A stretch of 31,224 bases of DNA from IMCC26207 sp037141255. Its GTDB lineage: Bacteria; Actinomycetota; Acidimicrobiia; Acidimicrobiales; Microtrichaceae. The DNA is taken from contig JBAXCX010000018.1 in NCBI GenBank assembly GCA_037141255.1, forward strand, positions 1 through 31,224, written 5' to 3'. The notes below the pieces were generated by a model. It was not told the DNA's origin and did no database searches. It saw only the letters and a list, made by a program, of their open reading frames with translations. Below, one piece after another: positions 8,037-16,269 of the stretch; within the stretch, counting starts at the first letter, position 1, and each line of letters begins with the position of its first letter. A program made the translations under genes and the position numbers.

Positions 8037-9025
8037 CCTTGTCGACTTCACCGACGCCGTTGCGGGTGGTGCTTGTCCACTGGAATCAAGTACAGGCATG
8101 TATCGAGACAATCGACCGGTTTCTGCACCGAGAGGTGCCTGTTCGAATCACGGTGGTAGATAACGGGTCTCGGCCAGAAGCGCTCGAAGAATTGCGCGGA
8201 GCAGTTCAGGACAGACAGTCACAAGTCAGCCTGATCGAAGTAGGCGCGAACGTCGGATTCGGTCCTGGTGCAAACCTCGGTCTGCGCGAGTTTCTTGCCG
8301 ACCCAGAGGATGGCGAATGGGTAGTGCTTGCACCCCATGACGTTGACCCGTTCCCCGGCTGTCTATCAGCCATGCTTTTAGAGGCCCAGGCTCAACCGAT
8401 GGCCGGGCTGATGTGTGCCGATGTGGGCGATGGCATGATCCCAGTTATTGACCCCTACTTTGGCGGCATGGTGGTACCTGCAACTCACGTACCTAGTGCG
8501 GACGCTCTGGGTGCGGCTTCCGATAGTGCTGAGGGTGCTCACTGGGAGGATGCTGCGTTTCCTCATGGCACGCTGATGATGTTGCGAAGAGATTGCTTGG
8601 CCGAAATTGGGCTGTTTGATGACCGGTTCTTCTCATACTGTGAAGAGGCTGATTTGGCACTGAGGGCTCGGGCCGCAGGCTGGAGTATTGGCCTGATCCG
8701 CGGGGCGCGAGTGCAGAACATCCATATTGGGTCCGGCTTGGCAGTGGTGGATTATCTGCAAACCCGAAACACCCTGCTGCTCGTGCAAGAGATGAGTGGC
8801 AATTACCATGCGTTTATTCGGGCTTGGTTCACAATCGTTCAGACCTTGCGAGGCATTCAGAAACCGTCAACACGCCCCATCATTTTTGATGCACGTGCAC
8901 GAGTTATGGGTCTTCGAGACTTTGTGTTGCGTCGCTTCGGTCCGCCCCCGTCCAGCATTGCTGTTGCTCCGAGTCAGTTTGATCCGAGCATGCACGGAGC
9001 GAGGAACAACTCCAGCGCAGGCTGA
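8033..9025 (+). CDS. Glycosyltransferase family 2, rhamnosyltransferase-like (WbbL type)
   Basis: A 330-residue cytoplasmic GT-A enzyme. It starts with the nucleotide-binding strand VVLVHWNQ and VVDNGS (residues 12-46), then GANVGFGPGANLGLR (71-85), the metal-site variant PHDVDP near 101-106, and the acceptor/catalytic segment FFSYCEEADLALRARAAGW (199-217). That last segment is characteristic of the WbbL/rhamnosyltransferase branch of family 2. The donor sugar cannot be fixed from sequence. The start is GTG at 8033, overlapping the gltD stop as GTGA; a TTG at 8039 is out of frame with the conserved region and was discarded. Its place in an operon with gltBD is unusual; function fits the envelope-glycan genes downstream. 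It converges with the HAD gene 12 bases away. Confidence 0.85.
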   Translation: MTLSTSPTPLRVVLVHWNQVQACIETIDRFLHREVPVRITVVDNGSRPEALEELRGAVQDRQSQVSLIEVGANVGFGPGANLGLREFLADPEDGEWVVLAPHDVDPFPGCLSAMLLEAQAQPMAGLMCADVGDGMIPVIDPYFGGMVVPATHVPSADALGAASDSAEGAHWEDAAFPHGTLMMLRRDCLAEIGLFDDRFFSYCEEADLALRARAAGWSIGLIRGARVQNIHIGSGLAVVDYLQTRNTLLLVQEMSGNYHAFIRAWFTIVQTLRGIQKPSTRPIIFDARARVMGLRDFVLRRFGPPPSSIAVAPSQFDPSMHGARNNSSAG

Positions 9026-9038
9026 TTGCTACCAGCCT
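9019..9038. terminator. Possible bidirectional hairpin between convergent genes
   Basis: AGGCTG (9019-9024) and CAGCCT (9033-9038) form a 6-base stem with an 8-base loop exactly at the junction of two convergent genes, including both stop regions. No clear T tract follows on either strand, so it would be a weak terminator at best. Confidence 0.25.
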
Positions 9039-9688
9039 CAGGTTTCGTTGATCTGATTTCTGCCCAGACGGTCGGCTCCTGCGTCCACACCCGGCAACTG
9101 ACTGGCAAAGCTGCCTACCTTCTCGGCGGCAAGCTCAGAGACGATTGCCTCGACCTCTACCCAGTTGCTGGCCCGCAAGCCATCCAAATCTCGGTTGTAG
9201 GGCTGGTCAAAAACAATCACCGTATTGCCCCGAGCGCGAAGTGCTTCCACATTGTGCGGGGCATCCTCAACATACGCATCTGCCTCGATCTCTGGCTTCC
9301 GGCCAAGAAAGCAGATATCTCGATACGGGATGCTCTTCGCGTCGAGCCAGTCAACCGTGTCGGAAACAATGAGCGCATGACCCCAGTTGGTGACAAGGCG
9401 ATGTGTCACGATGCGGATCCAGACTCCGGCATCAGAGAGCCGCCACAGCGCATCAGAGGCTCCCTCCAAGGCGGGCATGTTCTTGAACATTCGGTGGTCT
9501 TGAACTGAGGTCTTGTGGAGTTCCAAGAACGAGTCGCGATTCAGGCCCCATTCAGAGAAGTCCCAGCTGACTTCAGTGGTCAGCGACTCGAGCCCTACAT
9601 CCCATTCCAAAGATGCGATCCTGCGAAAAGCGTTGGTGTAATCAGCGCACACACCGTCGAGGTCAACACCAAGGACAAACTCGTTCAT
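9038..9688 (-). CDS. HAD-superfamily 5'(3')-deoxyribonucleotidase-like phosphatase
   Basis: A 216-residue soluble protein of the NT5C / 5'-nucleotidase type C group, which removes phosphate from deoxynucleoside monophosphates. HAD motif I is GVDLDGVCADY (nucleophile Asp9, acid/base Asp11). Motif II is RIVTHR (Thr95). Motif III is GRKPEIEADAYVEDAPHN, with Lys131 and the acidic pair Glu141-Asp142. A four-helix cap-like segment lies between motifs I and II, with the WDFSEWG stretch near 42-48. The start is ATG at 9688, and its first bases overlap the TGA of the upstream glycosyltransferase fragment (ATGA). A house-cleaning nucleotidase is one reading; another phosphatase activity tied to nucleotide-sugar use is possible from context, but nothing in the motifs shows it. 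Confidence 0.78.
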   Translation of the reverse strand: MNEFVLGVDLDGVCADYTNAFRRIASLEWDVGLESLTTEVSWDFSEWGLNRDSFLELHKTSVQDHRMFKNMPALEGASDALWRLSDAGVWIRIVTHRLVTNWGHALIVSDTVDWLDAKSIPYRDICFLGRKPEIEADAYVEDAPHNVEALRARGNTVIVFDQPYNRDLDGLRASNWVEVEAIVSELAAEKVGSFASQLPGVDAGADRLGRNQINET

Positions 9689-10011
9689 GGTTTCCTCCGG
9701 CGAGCTCTGCCTCGGCTGCGGGCATCCTGTGCCAGGACCTCAAAGTTGGCAACCGCAGCGTGCTCCCAGGTGAGCTCGGAAGCGCGATCGAGTGCCCCCT
9801 GTTGCAGTTGGCCGCGCAAGGTTGAATCAGTCAGAACTTGCGTCATGGTCTCGATGAGTTCATCATCGGTGTTCGCTAGCAGTCCGCTACGGCCAACCTC
9901 AACGGCATCTGCGTGGCCAGAGATATTGGTTGCAACGGTAGGGGTGCCACATGCGGCAGCCTCGGTCAGCGTCATTCCCCATCCCTCACGAATCGACGCC
10001 GAGGTTGCCAC
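9685..10011 (-). pseudogene. Glycosyltransferase family 4, C-terminal fragment after a frameshift
   Basis: This is the second half of the glycosyltransferase that begins at 10910, in the -1 frame relative to it. The fragment (about 108 residues) begins with ATSASIREGWGMTLTEAAACG, which contains the EX7E motif of GT-B family 4 enzymes (REGW...LTE) and the PTVAT segment that follows it in the donor-binding domain. A GTG at 10011 is the first possible start in this frame, but there is no strong reason to think it is used. Adding one base near 10010-10013 would join it to the upstream part with good family spacing. It ends in an ATGA overlap with the HAD gene. Confidence 0.75.
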
Positions 10012-10910
10012 CGAGCTCTTCGGTATAGCGAGCGAAGCTCTTCGTCGGTGACACGGCCAGCAAGTTGCACCCAGTCCTGAGCATGATGCTGCGCAATAGC
10101 ATCAACGATGAGATCGCGCTCAAACCCTTCGCCAACAATCACGAGTTCTACGTCGGGAACATTTCTGCGAACCCCCGCCATGATTCGAATTAGCCGTGGA
10201 AAGTCCTTGACTGGAGCGAGTCGCCCAACTGCGACTGCTAGCGGCGTAGGCGACCGAGTTTCGCCGGGTGTAAAGAACGGGTCAACCCCGGGGGTGATGA
10301 CCGTGACCTTGTCCTCATCGAATCCCAAGTCCTCTACTAGTTCCTTTTTAGAAGATGGGGAGAGCGTCACGATGGGTTGATGGCGATAGAAAGGTGGAGC
10401 GATTTTCTCCTCGATTGCCACGCCTACCTTTGCTACGGGACCTGGCAAGGTCATACCCCACATGGGGCCATGCACATGGTGTAGCCAGATGGCACGGGGA
10501 CCGCGCCACCAGATCGGTGAACCAAAGGGCATGCCGTTCCAGATTTCAATGAGCCCATCACAAGGGCCAAGGCGCCCGGCTATTTCTGCCAGCGCAGAGC
10601 GCGGAAAAACCCCGTATCTGCCAGCCTTGCGAGACACGGTATAGCCATCTCTAACGGTGCTGCTTGGCTGACCCACAGCTGCGGAAGTGCGCATCGTGAC
10701 CTGCACACCGCTCTGCGCCCAGATAGACGCGATGTTGTGAGCGTGTACTTCTGATCCGCCGGCTTCTTCATCGTCAAGGTCTCGCCATCCCAGCATGTGG
10801 ACGTGACGTAGCCCAGCCGCTTCAGCTAAGTCCGAGATGGCGTTGATGGTGGTGTCGCTAGCGACCGGAGTCTGCACGAGTTGAATCTCCAGAGGCTGGC
10901 TATGGCCCAC
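9972..10910 (-). pseudogene. Glycosyltransferase family 4, N-terminal fragment (frameshifted near 10010)
   Basis: A 312-codon frame covering the N-terminal GT-B domain and most of the C-terminal one. Visible marks are HMLGWRDLDDEEAGGSEVHAH (residues 38-58), a glycine-rich acceptor-side loop with a conserved Ser-Glu-His pattern, WLHHVHGPMWGM near the middle, the domain link VITPGVDPFFTPGE, AVGRLAPVKDFPRLI and VELVIVGEGFERD. The frame should go on into the EX7E segment but turns into the Arg-rich tail ARWQPRRRFVRDGE, so the catalytic motif is lost to the next frame. The start GTG at 10910 is uncertain; the first 35 residues are not clearly family-like. It may be a real mutation or a sequencing or assembly error. 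Confidence 0.8.
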
Positions 10911-10988
10911 AGCGGTGCAGGCTCACAAGACGGGGTGAAGTTGGCACCTAGACTATCGCCCGGTTACTAGTACACATGCGGAGGACCC
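10911..10988. promoter_or_regulatory. Divergent intergenic region, GT4 and methyltransferase
   Basis: A 78-base gap between divergent starts. TANNNT elements occur on both strands around one site: TAGACT at 10949-10954 (plus) and TAGTCT at 10955-10950 (minus). No convincing -35 boxes were seen. GGAGGA at 10980-10985 is the ribosome-binding site of the plus-strand gene. Confidence 0.3.
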
Positions 10989-11771
10989 TTGAAGCTCACC
11001 GGAGAACGGCCCATGGAGGGTCAGACCCCAGATTCGTTGTTGGCGCTACACGCCGCTGGGTATCGAGAGGTACGAACGCGGGTCGGGTCGGGTCGAATGT
11101 TGGACTTGGGCTGCGGCCTTGCGGATGGCACGGTTGGGTTTGCTGCACAGGACCGCATGCTCGTCGGTGTGGACTACGACCAAGAGACTGCAGCGAGCGC
11201 CGTGAAGCTTCACCCAGATGTTGACCTGCGGACTGTCTGTAGCGATGGAGCAAAGCTGCCGCTGCGAACTGCTTCCTTTGATGATGTGTGTTCCTCACAC
11301 TTGATTGAGCATTTCGTTGACCCCGAGTTTCACGTAGCCGAGGTTGCCCGTGTGCTCAATGATGATGGGCGCGCATTCTTTTTGACGCCCAATGAGCCCG
11401 CAGATTTTGAGAACCCGTACCACGTGTATTTGTTTTCTCCAGAAGACCTTCAAGCAATGCTGGGTCGGCATTTCAATACCGTGACCATCATGGGCCTTGA
11501 TGCAACACCAGAGGTCAAGGCCGACTTTGAGAAGCGGCGAGCCATGGCCAACAAACTTCTGCGGCTCGATCCCTTCGGGATCCGTCACAAGTTGCCGCGA
11601 TCGGCCTTTGTGTGGCTTCACGCAACAGGACGTCGCGTGGCCTACCGGTTTACCAATACCGAACAAGTAGGCGGTCAGTCCGGCATCACCGATGCAGAGT
11701 TTTTCACGACGGACAGCATCGATGCCTCCACGCTCGTGCTGATAGCCGTGGCTGAGAATCCCAAGCGCTAG
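10989..11771 (+). CDS. Class I SAM-dependent methyltransferase
   Basis: A 260-residue cytoplasmic methyltransferase. SAM motif I is LDLGCGLADG (38-47), the acidic end of strand 2 is VGVDYD, and motif III/IV is the stretch around ASFDDVCSSHLIEHFVDPEFHVAEVARVLNDDG, typical of Methyltransf_11 proteins. The protein starts MKLTGERPMEG; a similar LTGER opening is familiar in actinobacterial envelope-associated methyltransferases, which supports the TTG start at 10989 with GGAGGA 3 bases upstream, over the internal ATG at 11013. The substrate is unknown; context suggests a sugar or lipid-linked saccharide. It converges with the AftD-like gene, leaving 3 bases between the stops. Confidence 0.85.
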   Translation: MKLTGERPMEGQTPDSLLALHAAGYREVRTRVGSGRMLDLGCGLADGTVGFAAQDRMLVGVDYDQETAASAVKLHPDVDLRTVCSDGAKLPLRTASFDDVCSSHLIEHFVDPEFHVAEVARVLNDDGRAFFLTPNEPADFENPYHVYLFSPEDLQAMLGRHFNTVTIMGLDATPEVKADFEKRRAMANKLLRLDPFGIRHKLPRSAFVWLHATGRRVAYRFTNTEQVGGQSGITDAEFFTTDSIDASTLVLIAVAENPKR

Positions 11772-11774
11772 GAA

Positions 11775-14700
11775 CTATTCGCCTTTGGAGCGCAAATTCG
11801 ACACATACTGTCGATTTTCCGCCCCAGACGCGCCGTTTGGCTTCGAGCGGAGGCCATCAACGGCTACATCCACTACAAGCAGAACAATGGCGAGCAGTCC
11901 CCAACTGTGGGTGATCTCAAACCACTTGGCCCAGTCAAAGTCCAAGCGATAGCCGTTGAGACCTTGTTTCAGCACGATGAAGGCAAAGGCAGCACCGAGT
12001 ACGCCGACTGTGGCCAGGCGCAGGATGAACTGCCCCCGCGGGGCCAGCGCGGCGAGCAGCGTCAACGCAACCACTACAAGCGCTACCCATGGCCCGGCTA
12101 CGAAGAAGGCCACTATCGCGGCACAGAGCGTTGTGACCGCAGCGAGTTTCAAGCTGAGCGTCGGCCCATCAGCCTGCAAGGGGGAGCTATACGCCGGGGA
12201 CATATCTCGGGCGTCCTCAGTAGTGGAGGACTGCTGTTCCTTGGCATTGCGGCGACGCCCGCCGAAGATGAGGAGTGCGAGACAGACCAGAACCCCTAGG
12301 GCCGATAACGCGAGGCCTACCCACACCAGTCGCTGGGGAGCCCAGGTGATGTGCACCGTGGCGTTCTCGCCGACCTGTGCGGGGTCAACTTGCCAACCGT
12401 TTGCATAGCCATTGATCAAGGTTGGAACGCCAAGGTCTGTCCCATCGGAAGTCCTCGCTGTCCAGCCCGGACCGTAGCTTTGCCCGAGCACAACCCAATA
12501 TGGCTTCTTTGCCGAGGTTGTTGTGATCTCGTAGGTGTTGCGGCCCTTGCGCTCAGTGGTCGATCTTGGCGGAGTTGGTCCTGGAGTTGGCGCGGACTGC
12601 AGCGTGTCAACGCCGGCACCGCCACCGGGAGCTGATGACAGGGTCACCATGTCCACATCAAAGCCAGTGGTCGATCCTGGCGAGCTCTGTAGAAGTGTCT
12701 CTCCGGCAGAAAGGGCGACCGGGTCAGAGGGCGGAGCGCAGGACTGCATGGTGAGAGAGGAACTAGCGAGCGCCTTGCCTACCGTGCCGAGAATCTGAAG
12801 GGGAATCGAATGATCGCCAATGGCAATAAGGTCAGAACGGCAGGTGGTTGGCAGCGCTGCATCGGGTGCGGGAGCAGCAACTACCGGCAGGTTGATCTCT
12901 GCAATTCCCACCGGCAGAACCGTCTCACCACCGCCAAACCAATCCGTAGAGGTTGCCTGATGCACTGCAGCAACGGTGATGCGAAAGGTACTTCCCGTGG
13001 TTGGCGCAATGGGCACGGTGAGCTGTTTTGTGGTTCCCCTTGCAGCGCCTGACCCCAGCGCAGTGCGCGGCAGGATTGCTTTGACCGGCGCAGCACCATC
13101 GGCCGAAACCGATACCTCCGTAGGAATCGAATGCTTCCCATCAGCGATCGCCGTAATGGACACCTCGTTGATGGTGATTGCCTGCTGGTAGCTGTACTGC
13201 ACCCACTGCAGCGGGCCGTTCACCGGAGTCTGATAAGCGGTGGTTACGTCCCCGTCCACGGCAGTTGATGCACGCGAGCCCGGGTCATCGGGCAGACGGG
13301 CAGAAGAGTTCGCCGTTACTCCGCCTTGGGTAGCATCGGGTAAACCGATGATTTGATCGACGCGTTCATCGGGAAGCGATGCGGTCATCCGTGCACGCCC
13401 AAAGGGTGTAAACGCTCGGGGGGCAGGCCCAGAAACAATGCGTCGCATGGTGGGCTCTTCATCAGAAGCAATGACATCGCCGGGGTTTGAGGCTCGGCGC
13501 GCAAACACGTAGCTCAACTGATGACGAAGGGAATCTGTTCCCGCCGCCGCGAGCAGGTCTGTAGGTGGTCGGACTACCTCGGTGATCGGTCCGAGGCCCG
13601 GAATGGTGACTTCTGCAAAACCGACGCCCGAGGTTCCGCGATAGGTGGCCATCTCGCCGCGATCAGTGCCAGTGATCGTGATGCGCAACTCCTTAAAGCT
13701 GCGCTTCGGGAACTGAATTCTTTGCCCCGGACCGACTTGTGAGGTTTGGTCCAAGGTTGCAGAGATTGGGTCGCTGCCATCGAAGCTGAGTTGTAACCCG
13801 GTGATATAGCGATTTGCCCCACCTTGAACTTGCAGCAGGTTGATGAAATCGGTGGTGACAGGCTTGTCTAGGGAGATCTGCAGGAACTCGTCCACGGGGT
13901 CAGCAAAGGCAGCCACCCGCCATGCAGTATTTGGGTCGCCGTCTAGGGCATTCGCTGCCCGGTCACCCGCTGTATAGGTCACGCCGTTTCCATAGGTTGA
14001 AGCAGCAACGGTTGCGCCGCCGCGCTGCTCGACCACAGTCTGCTGGGCATCGCCCTCGTCAGGGAAGACCTCAAGGCGATTATCGGTGTTGTCTTTGACG
14101 AGCGGCACCTCGCCAGCGCGCTCGGTGTAGCCATCGTTGTCGCGCACAGCACCCCAACGCCGCGCCTGTTTGCGGTTTGTGTCAGTCACGATGAGCTCGG
14201 ACTGAGGCGCTTCTATTTGCTGCTTCAGTGCGCTCTCATCGGCTGCGTACGATGCCGAGTACAAAATTGGGCGGTCGACCTGCACGCCTCCCGAGGAGGC
14301 AAAATTGACGAGCCCTGCGGCGTTACCAGCAAGCAAAGTTGGCCCCTGTGCTTGAACGGTGCGCAGGATTGGGCGCGAGTCTTCGACGCGAAACAGCGTC
14401 ACGGGCGCAGGGTCAGGCGTCGTGCTGGGCGTGTTGAACTCGAGCTCGTCATCTAAGGGGAGTTTGTCTGATGGAGTGTTGGGAGCGACTCGCCCAAACT
14501 GAGCAAACGGGTTGATCCCCGGAGCCTCCATGAGTTGTTCAAAAGTTACTCGTGGGCGAGGCGTACGGAATCGCTCCTGTTGCAAGTCGGCACGAAGCAA
14601 AATATCGCCGACTCCCAACAAGCGTGCAAGGGGAGCAATTGCTGAGGGCTCCACGCGACCGGATTGAAACGGCAAATCGAAATCATTGAGGAAATTTGCA

Positions 14701-16256
14701 GAGGCGGGGGAGCCGTATGGGATCAGTTCTCGGGCTGCGTATTCGCGATCAGTCAGCCCAGGTGTGATGGGGTCCACCGTATTTCCCCATCGGTACGAGG
14801 CAAAGTCGCTTCCGGGTAGCTCAAGCACTCGAGTATTTCGATCTCCTGCGTCGAGGGCCTCGGCGGCTTGAGTCCAGTACTCGGGAACGTTCTCGCTTCG
14901 GTCGAGGTTTCGATCAACCATCAACCCTTGAAACAGGGGGAGTTGGTTCAAACAAATCAGCAATAGCAGTGCTCCTGCTGCAAAGCGATGCCAGGTTGGC
15001 TTCCAAGAACGAAGCGCAGCGATTCCGGCGCCGAGGAACACCGAGAGTCCTAGCGCTATGAGCGGAACGGCTCGCGGGGTTGAGCGAAATGACAGCCCGA
15101 GATCGCCGTGCGTAAACGCTTTGAAGAGTCCGCCATATGGCGAGGGGGAGTTCCAAGGGTGAGATCCAACTCCGATTACCAAGCCAATCAACACCACCGA
15201 GGCGAAGAAGATGCGGTGACGGAATCGAGTGAGAACTGCTGAAAGAACCGCGAGTAACGGGATCAGAAAAGACAGCGCAATGAGTAGCGGCGACTCGATA
15301 TAGGCCCGTGAGGCCTGGGTCCACGCACCGAGGCCATCAGTGCCGTAGAAAAACCAGTAGCCCAATCCCCGCAGGAGTTCTGGCGAGAGTGCGGCGTTTG
15401 CCACGGTCTCATAGGTTTCGGTGTAGCGAAGAATTGGGATTCCATGAGCGCCCTGTGTCATGAGTCCGACCATCCACCAGACCGAGGTAATGACGGTCAG
15501 GAGCGTGATCTTTCCAGCCGTCTTCAGTGCTCGAACAAAGCTGACTTCACGTTCAATAAAGGTTGCGTAGACAAACCACATCATGGGAGCAACCATGACG
15601 AGCAGAAGTGATGTGGCGTTGACTCCGCCAACGGTCAACGTGACCAGTGCGAAGAGTGCGGGGGTTCGCCAATCGCTGCGGCGAAGGGAACGTGCCGCCA
15701 AGCCAATGAGCCAAGGAAGCCCCGCAAACGGAAGCAGGATCACAGAGATTCTTGCCCCATAGTTGATCAGGTACGGACTCAACGCGTAGGCGAACGAGGC
15801 AACCGTCACGCCAGCAGAGCGCCAGCGCAACTGTTTCAGCATGAACCTCATGCCCAAGCCAGCCATCAGAATGATTGAACCTAGCCAGATTCGCTGTGCT
15901 ACCCAATCCGGCAGACCAATGGTCTGCATCACAAAGTAGTAGGGCCCCATGGGCCACAGGTAGCCAATGTTTTGATGTGTCACCGTGCCAAGGCCAATGT
16001 TTGGGTCCCACATATACGGTGCGCGAGCGAGCAAGCGTCCCGGGTTGAGGTAGAGGTAGGTCTTGGTGTCTGCTCCGACCATGCCCGGCTTGGTCAGAAG
16101 CAACGGGATGTAACTCACCAGAGCGAGGAGGACCACGCCGACAGGAACGCGCGGTGTCGTGATCCAACCGCGTTCGCGGTCTGGTGAAACAGTAGTCATG
16201 GTCGGATGTAGATCGTACTGCCCCGACCCGCTCCCTGTTGTTTCTGCGCTCAGCAA
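11775..16256 (-). CDS. aftD: AftD-like alpha-(1->3)-arabinofuranosyltransferase (DUF3367, GT-C fold)
   Basis: A 1493-residue polytopic enzyme. In mycobacteria and corynebacteria AftD adds alpha-(1->3) arabinofuranose branches, using decaprenyl-phospho-arabinose outside the membrane. The first membrane segment (37-53) is followed by GADTKTYLYLNPGRLLARAPYMW, where Asp63 sits in the GT-C catalytic loop position, and by GYLWPMGPYY. About ten more membrane segments run to residue 440. A large external part follows, with two discoidin/F5-8-type carbohydrate-binding-like modules (about 748-886 and 980-1125; both carry an A-x-DGD motif). Membrane segments return at 1310-1331, 1368-1402, 1410-1430 and 1452-1468. 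The TTG start at 16256 has GTGAGG upstream; ATG at 16199 (residue 20) is an equally possible start. Length and layout match AftD; the sugar is inferred from the family. Confidence 0.85.
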   Translation of the reverse strand: MLSAETTGSGSGQYDLHPTMTTVSPDRERGWITTPRVPVGVVLLALVSYIPLLLTKPGMVGADTKTYLYLNPGRLLARAPYMWDPNIGLGTVTHQNIGYLWPMGPYYFVMQTIGLPDWVAQRIWLGSIILMAGLGMRFMLKQLRWRSAGVTVASFAYALSPYLINYGARISVILLPFAGLPWLIGLAARSLRRSDWRTPALFALVTLTVGGVNATSLLLVMVAPMMWFVYATFIEREVSFVRALKTAGKITLLTVITSVWWMVGLMTQGAHGIPILRYTETYETVANAALSPELLRGLGYWFFYGTDGLGAWTQASRAYIESPLLIALSFLIPLLAVLSAVLTRFRHRIFFASVVLIGLVIGVGSHPWNSPSPYGGLFKAFTHGDLGLSFRSTPRAVPLIALGLSVFLGAGIAALRSWKPTWHRFAAGALLLLICLNQLPLFQGLMVDRNLDRSENVPEYWTQAAEALDAGDRNTRVLELPGSDFASYRWGNTVDPITPGLTDREYAARELIPYGSPASANFLNDFDLPFQSGRVEPSAIAPLARLLGVGDILLRADLQQERFRTPRPRVTFEQLMEAPGINPFAQFGRVAPNTPSDKLPLDDELEFNTPSTTPDPAPVTLFRVEDSRPILRTVQAQGPTLLAGNAAGLVNFASSGGVQVDRPILYSASYAADESALKQQIEAPQSELIVTDTNRKQARRWGAVRDNDGYTERAGEVPLVKDNTDNRLEVFPDEGDAQQTVVEQRGGATVAASTYGNGVTYTAGDRAANALDGDPNTAWRVAAFADPVDEFLQISLDKPVTTDFINLLQVQGGANRYITGLQLSFDGSDPISATLDQTSQVGPGQRIQFPKRSFKELRITITGTDRGEMATYRGTSGVGFAEVTIPGLGPITEVVRPPTDLLAAAGTDSLRHQLSYVFARRASNPGDVIASDEEPTMRRIVSGPAPRAFTPFGRARMTASLPDERVDQIIGLPDATQGGVTANSSARLPDDPGSRASTAVDGDVTTAYQTPVNGPLQWVQYSYQQAITINEVSITAIADGKHSIPTEVSVSADGAAPVKAILPRTALGSGAARGTTKQLTVPIAPTTGSTFRITVAAVHQATSTDWFGGGETVLPVGIAEINLPVVAAPAPDAALPTTCRSDLIAIGDHSIPLQILGTVGKALASSSLTMQSCAPPSDPVALSAGETLLQSSPGSTTGFDVDMVTLSSAPGGGAGVDTLQSAPTPGPTPPRSTTERKGRNTYEITTTSAKKPYWVVLGQSYGPGWTARTSDGTDLGVPTLINGYANGWQVDPAQVGENATVHITWAPQRLVWVGLALSALGVLVCLALLIFGGRRRNAKEQQSSTTEDARDMSPAYSSPLQADGPTLSLKLAAVTTLCAAIVAFFVAGPWVALVVVALTLLAALAPRGQFILRLATVGVLGAAFAFIVLKQGLNGYRLDFDWAKWFEITHSWGLLAIVLLVVDVAVDGLRSKPNGASGAENRQYVSNLRSKGE

Positions 16257-16257
16257 C

Positions 16258-16269
16258 TAACCTCACGCT
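16258..16269 (+). promoter_or_regulatory. Candidate leaderless -10 for the GT39-like gene
   Basis: TAACCT (16258-16263) lies exactly 6 bases before the GTG start at 16270 and no ribosome-binding site is seen. This TANNNT plus 6-7 base arrangement is typical of leaderless actinobacterial genes. The site is inside the very short gap to the divergent AftD-like gene. Confidence 0.4.

Noticed and set aside
9990..10030. Programmed -1 frameshifting in the family-4 glycosyltransferase
   Set aside because: No X-XXY-YYZ slippery heptamer or downstream structure is evident; a single-base loss or sequence error is simpler.
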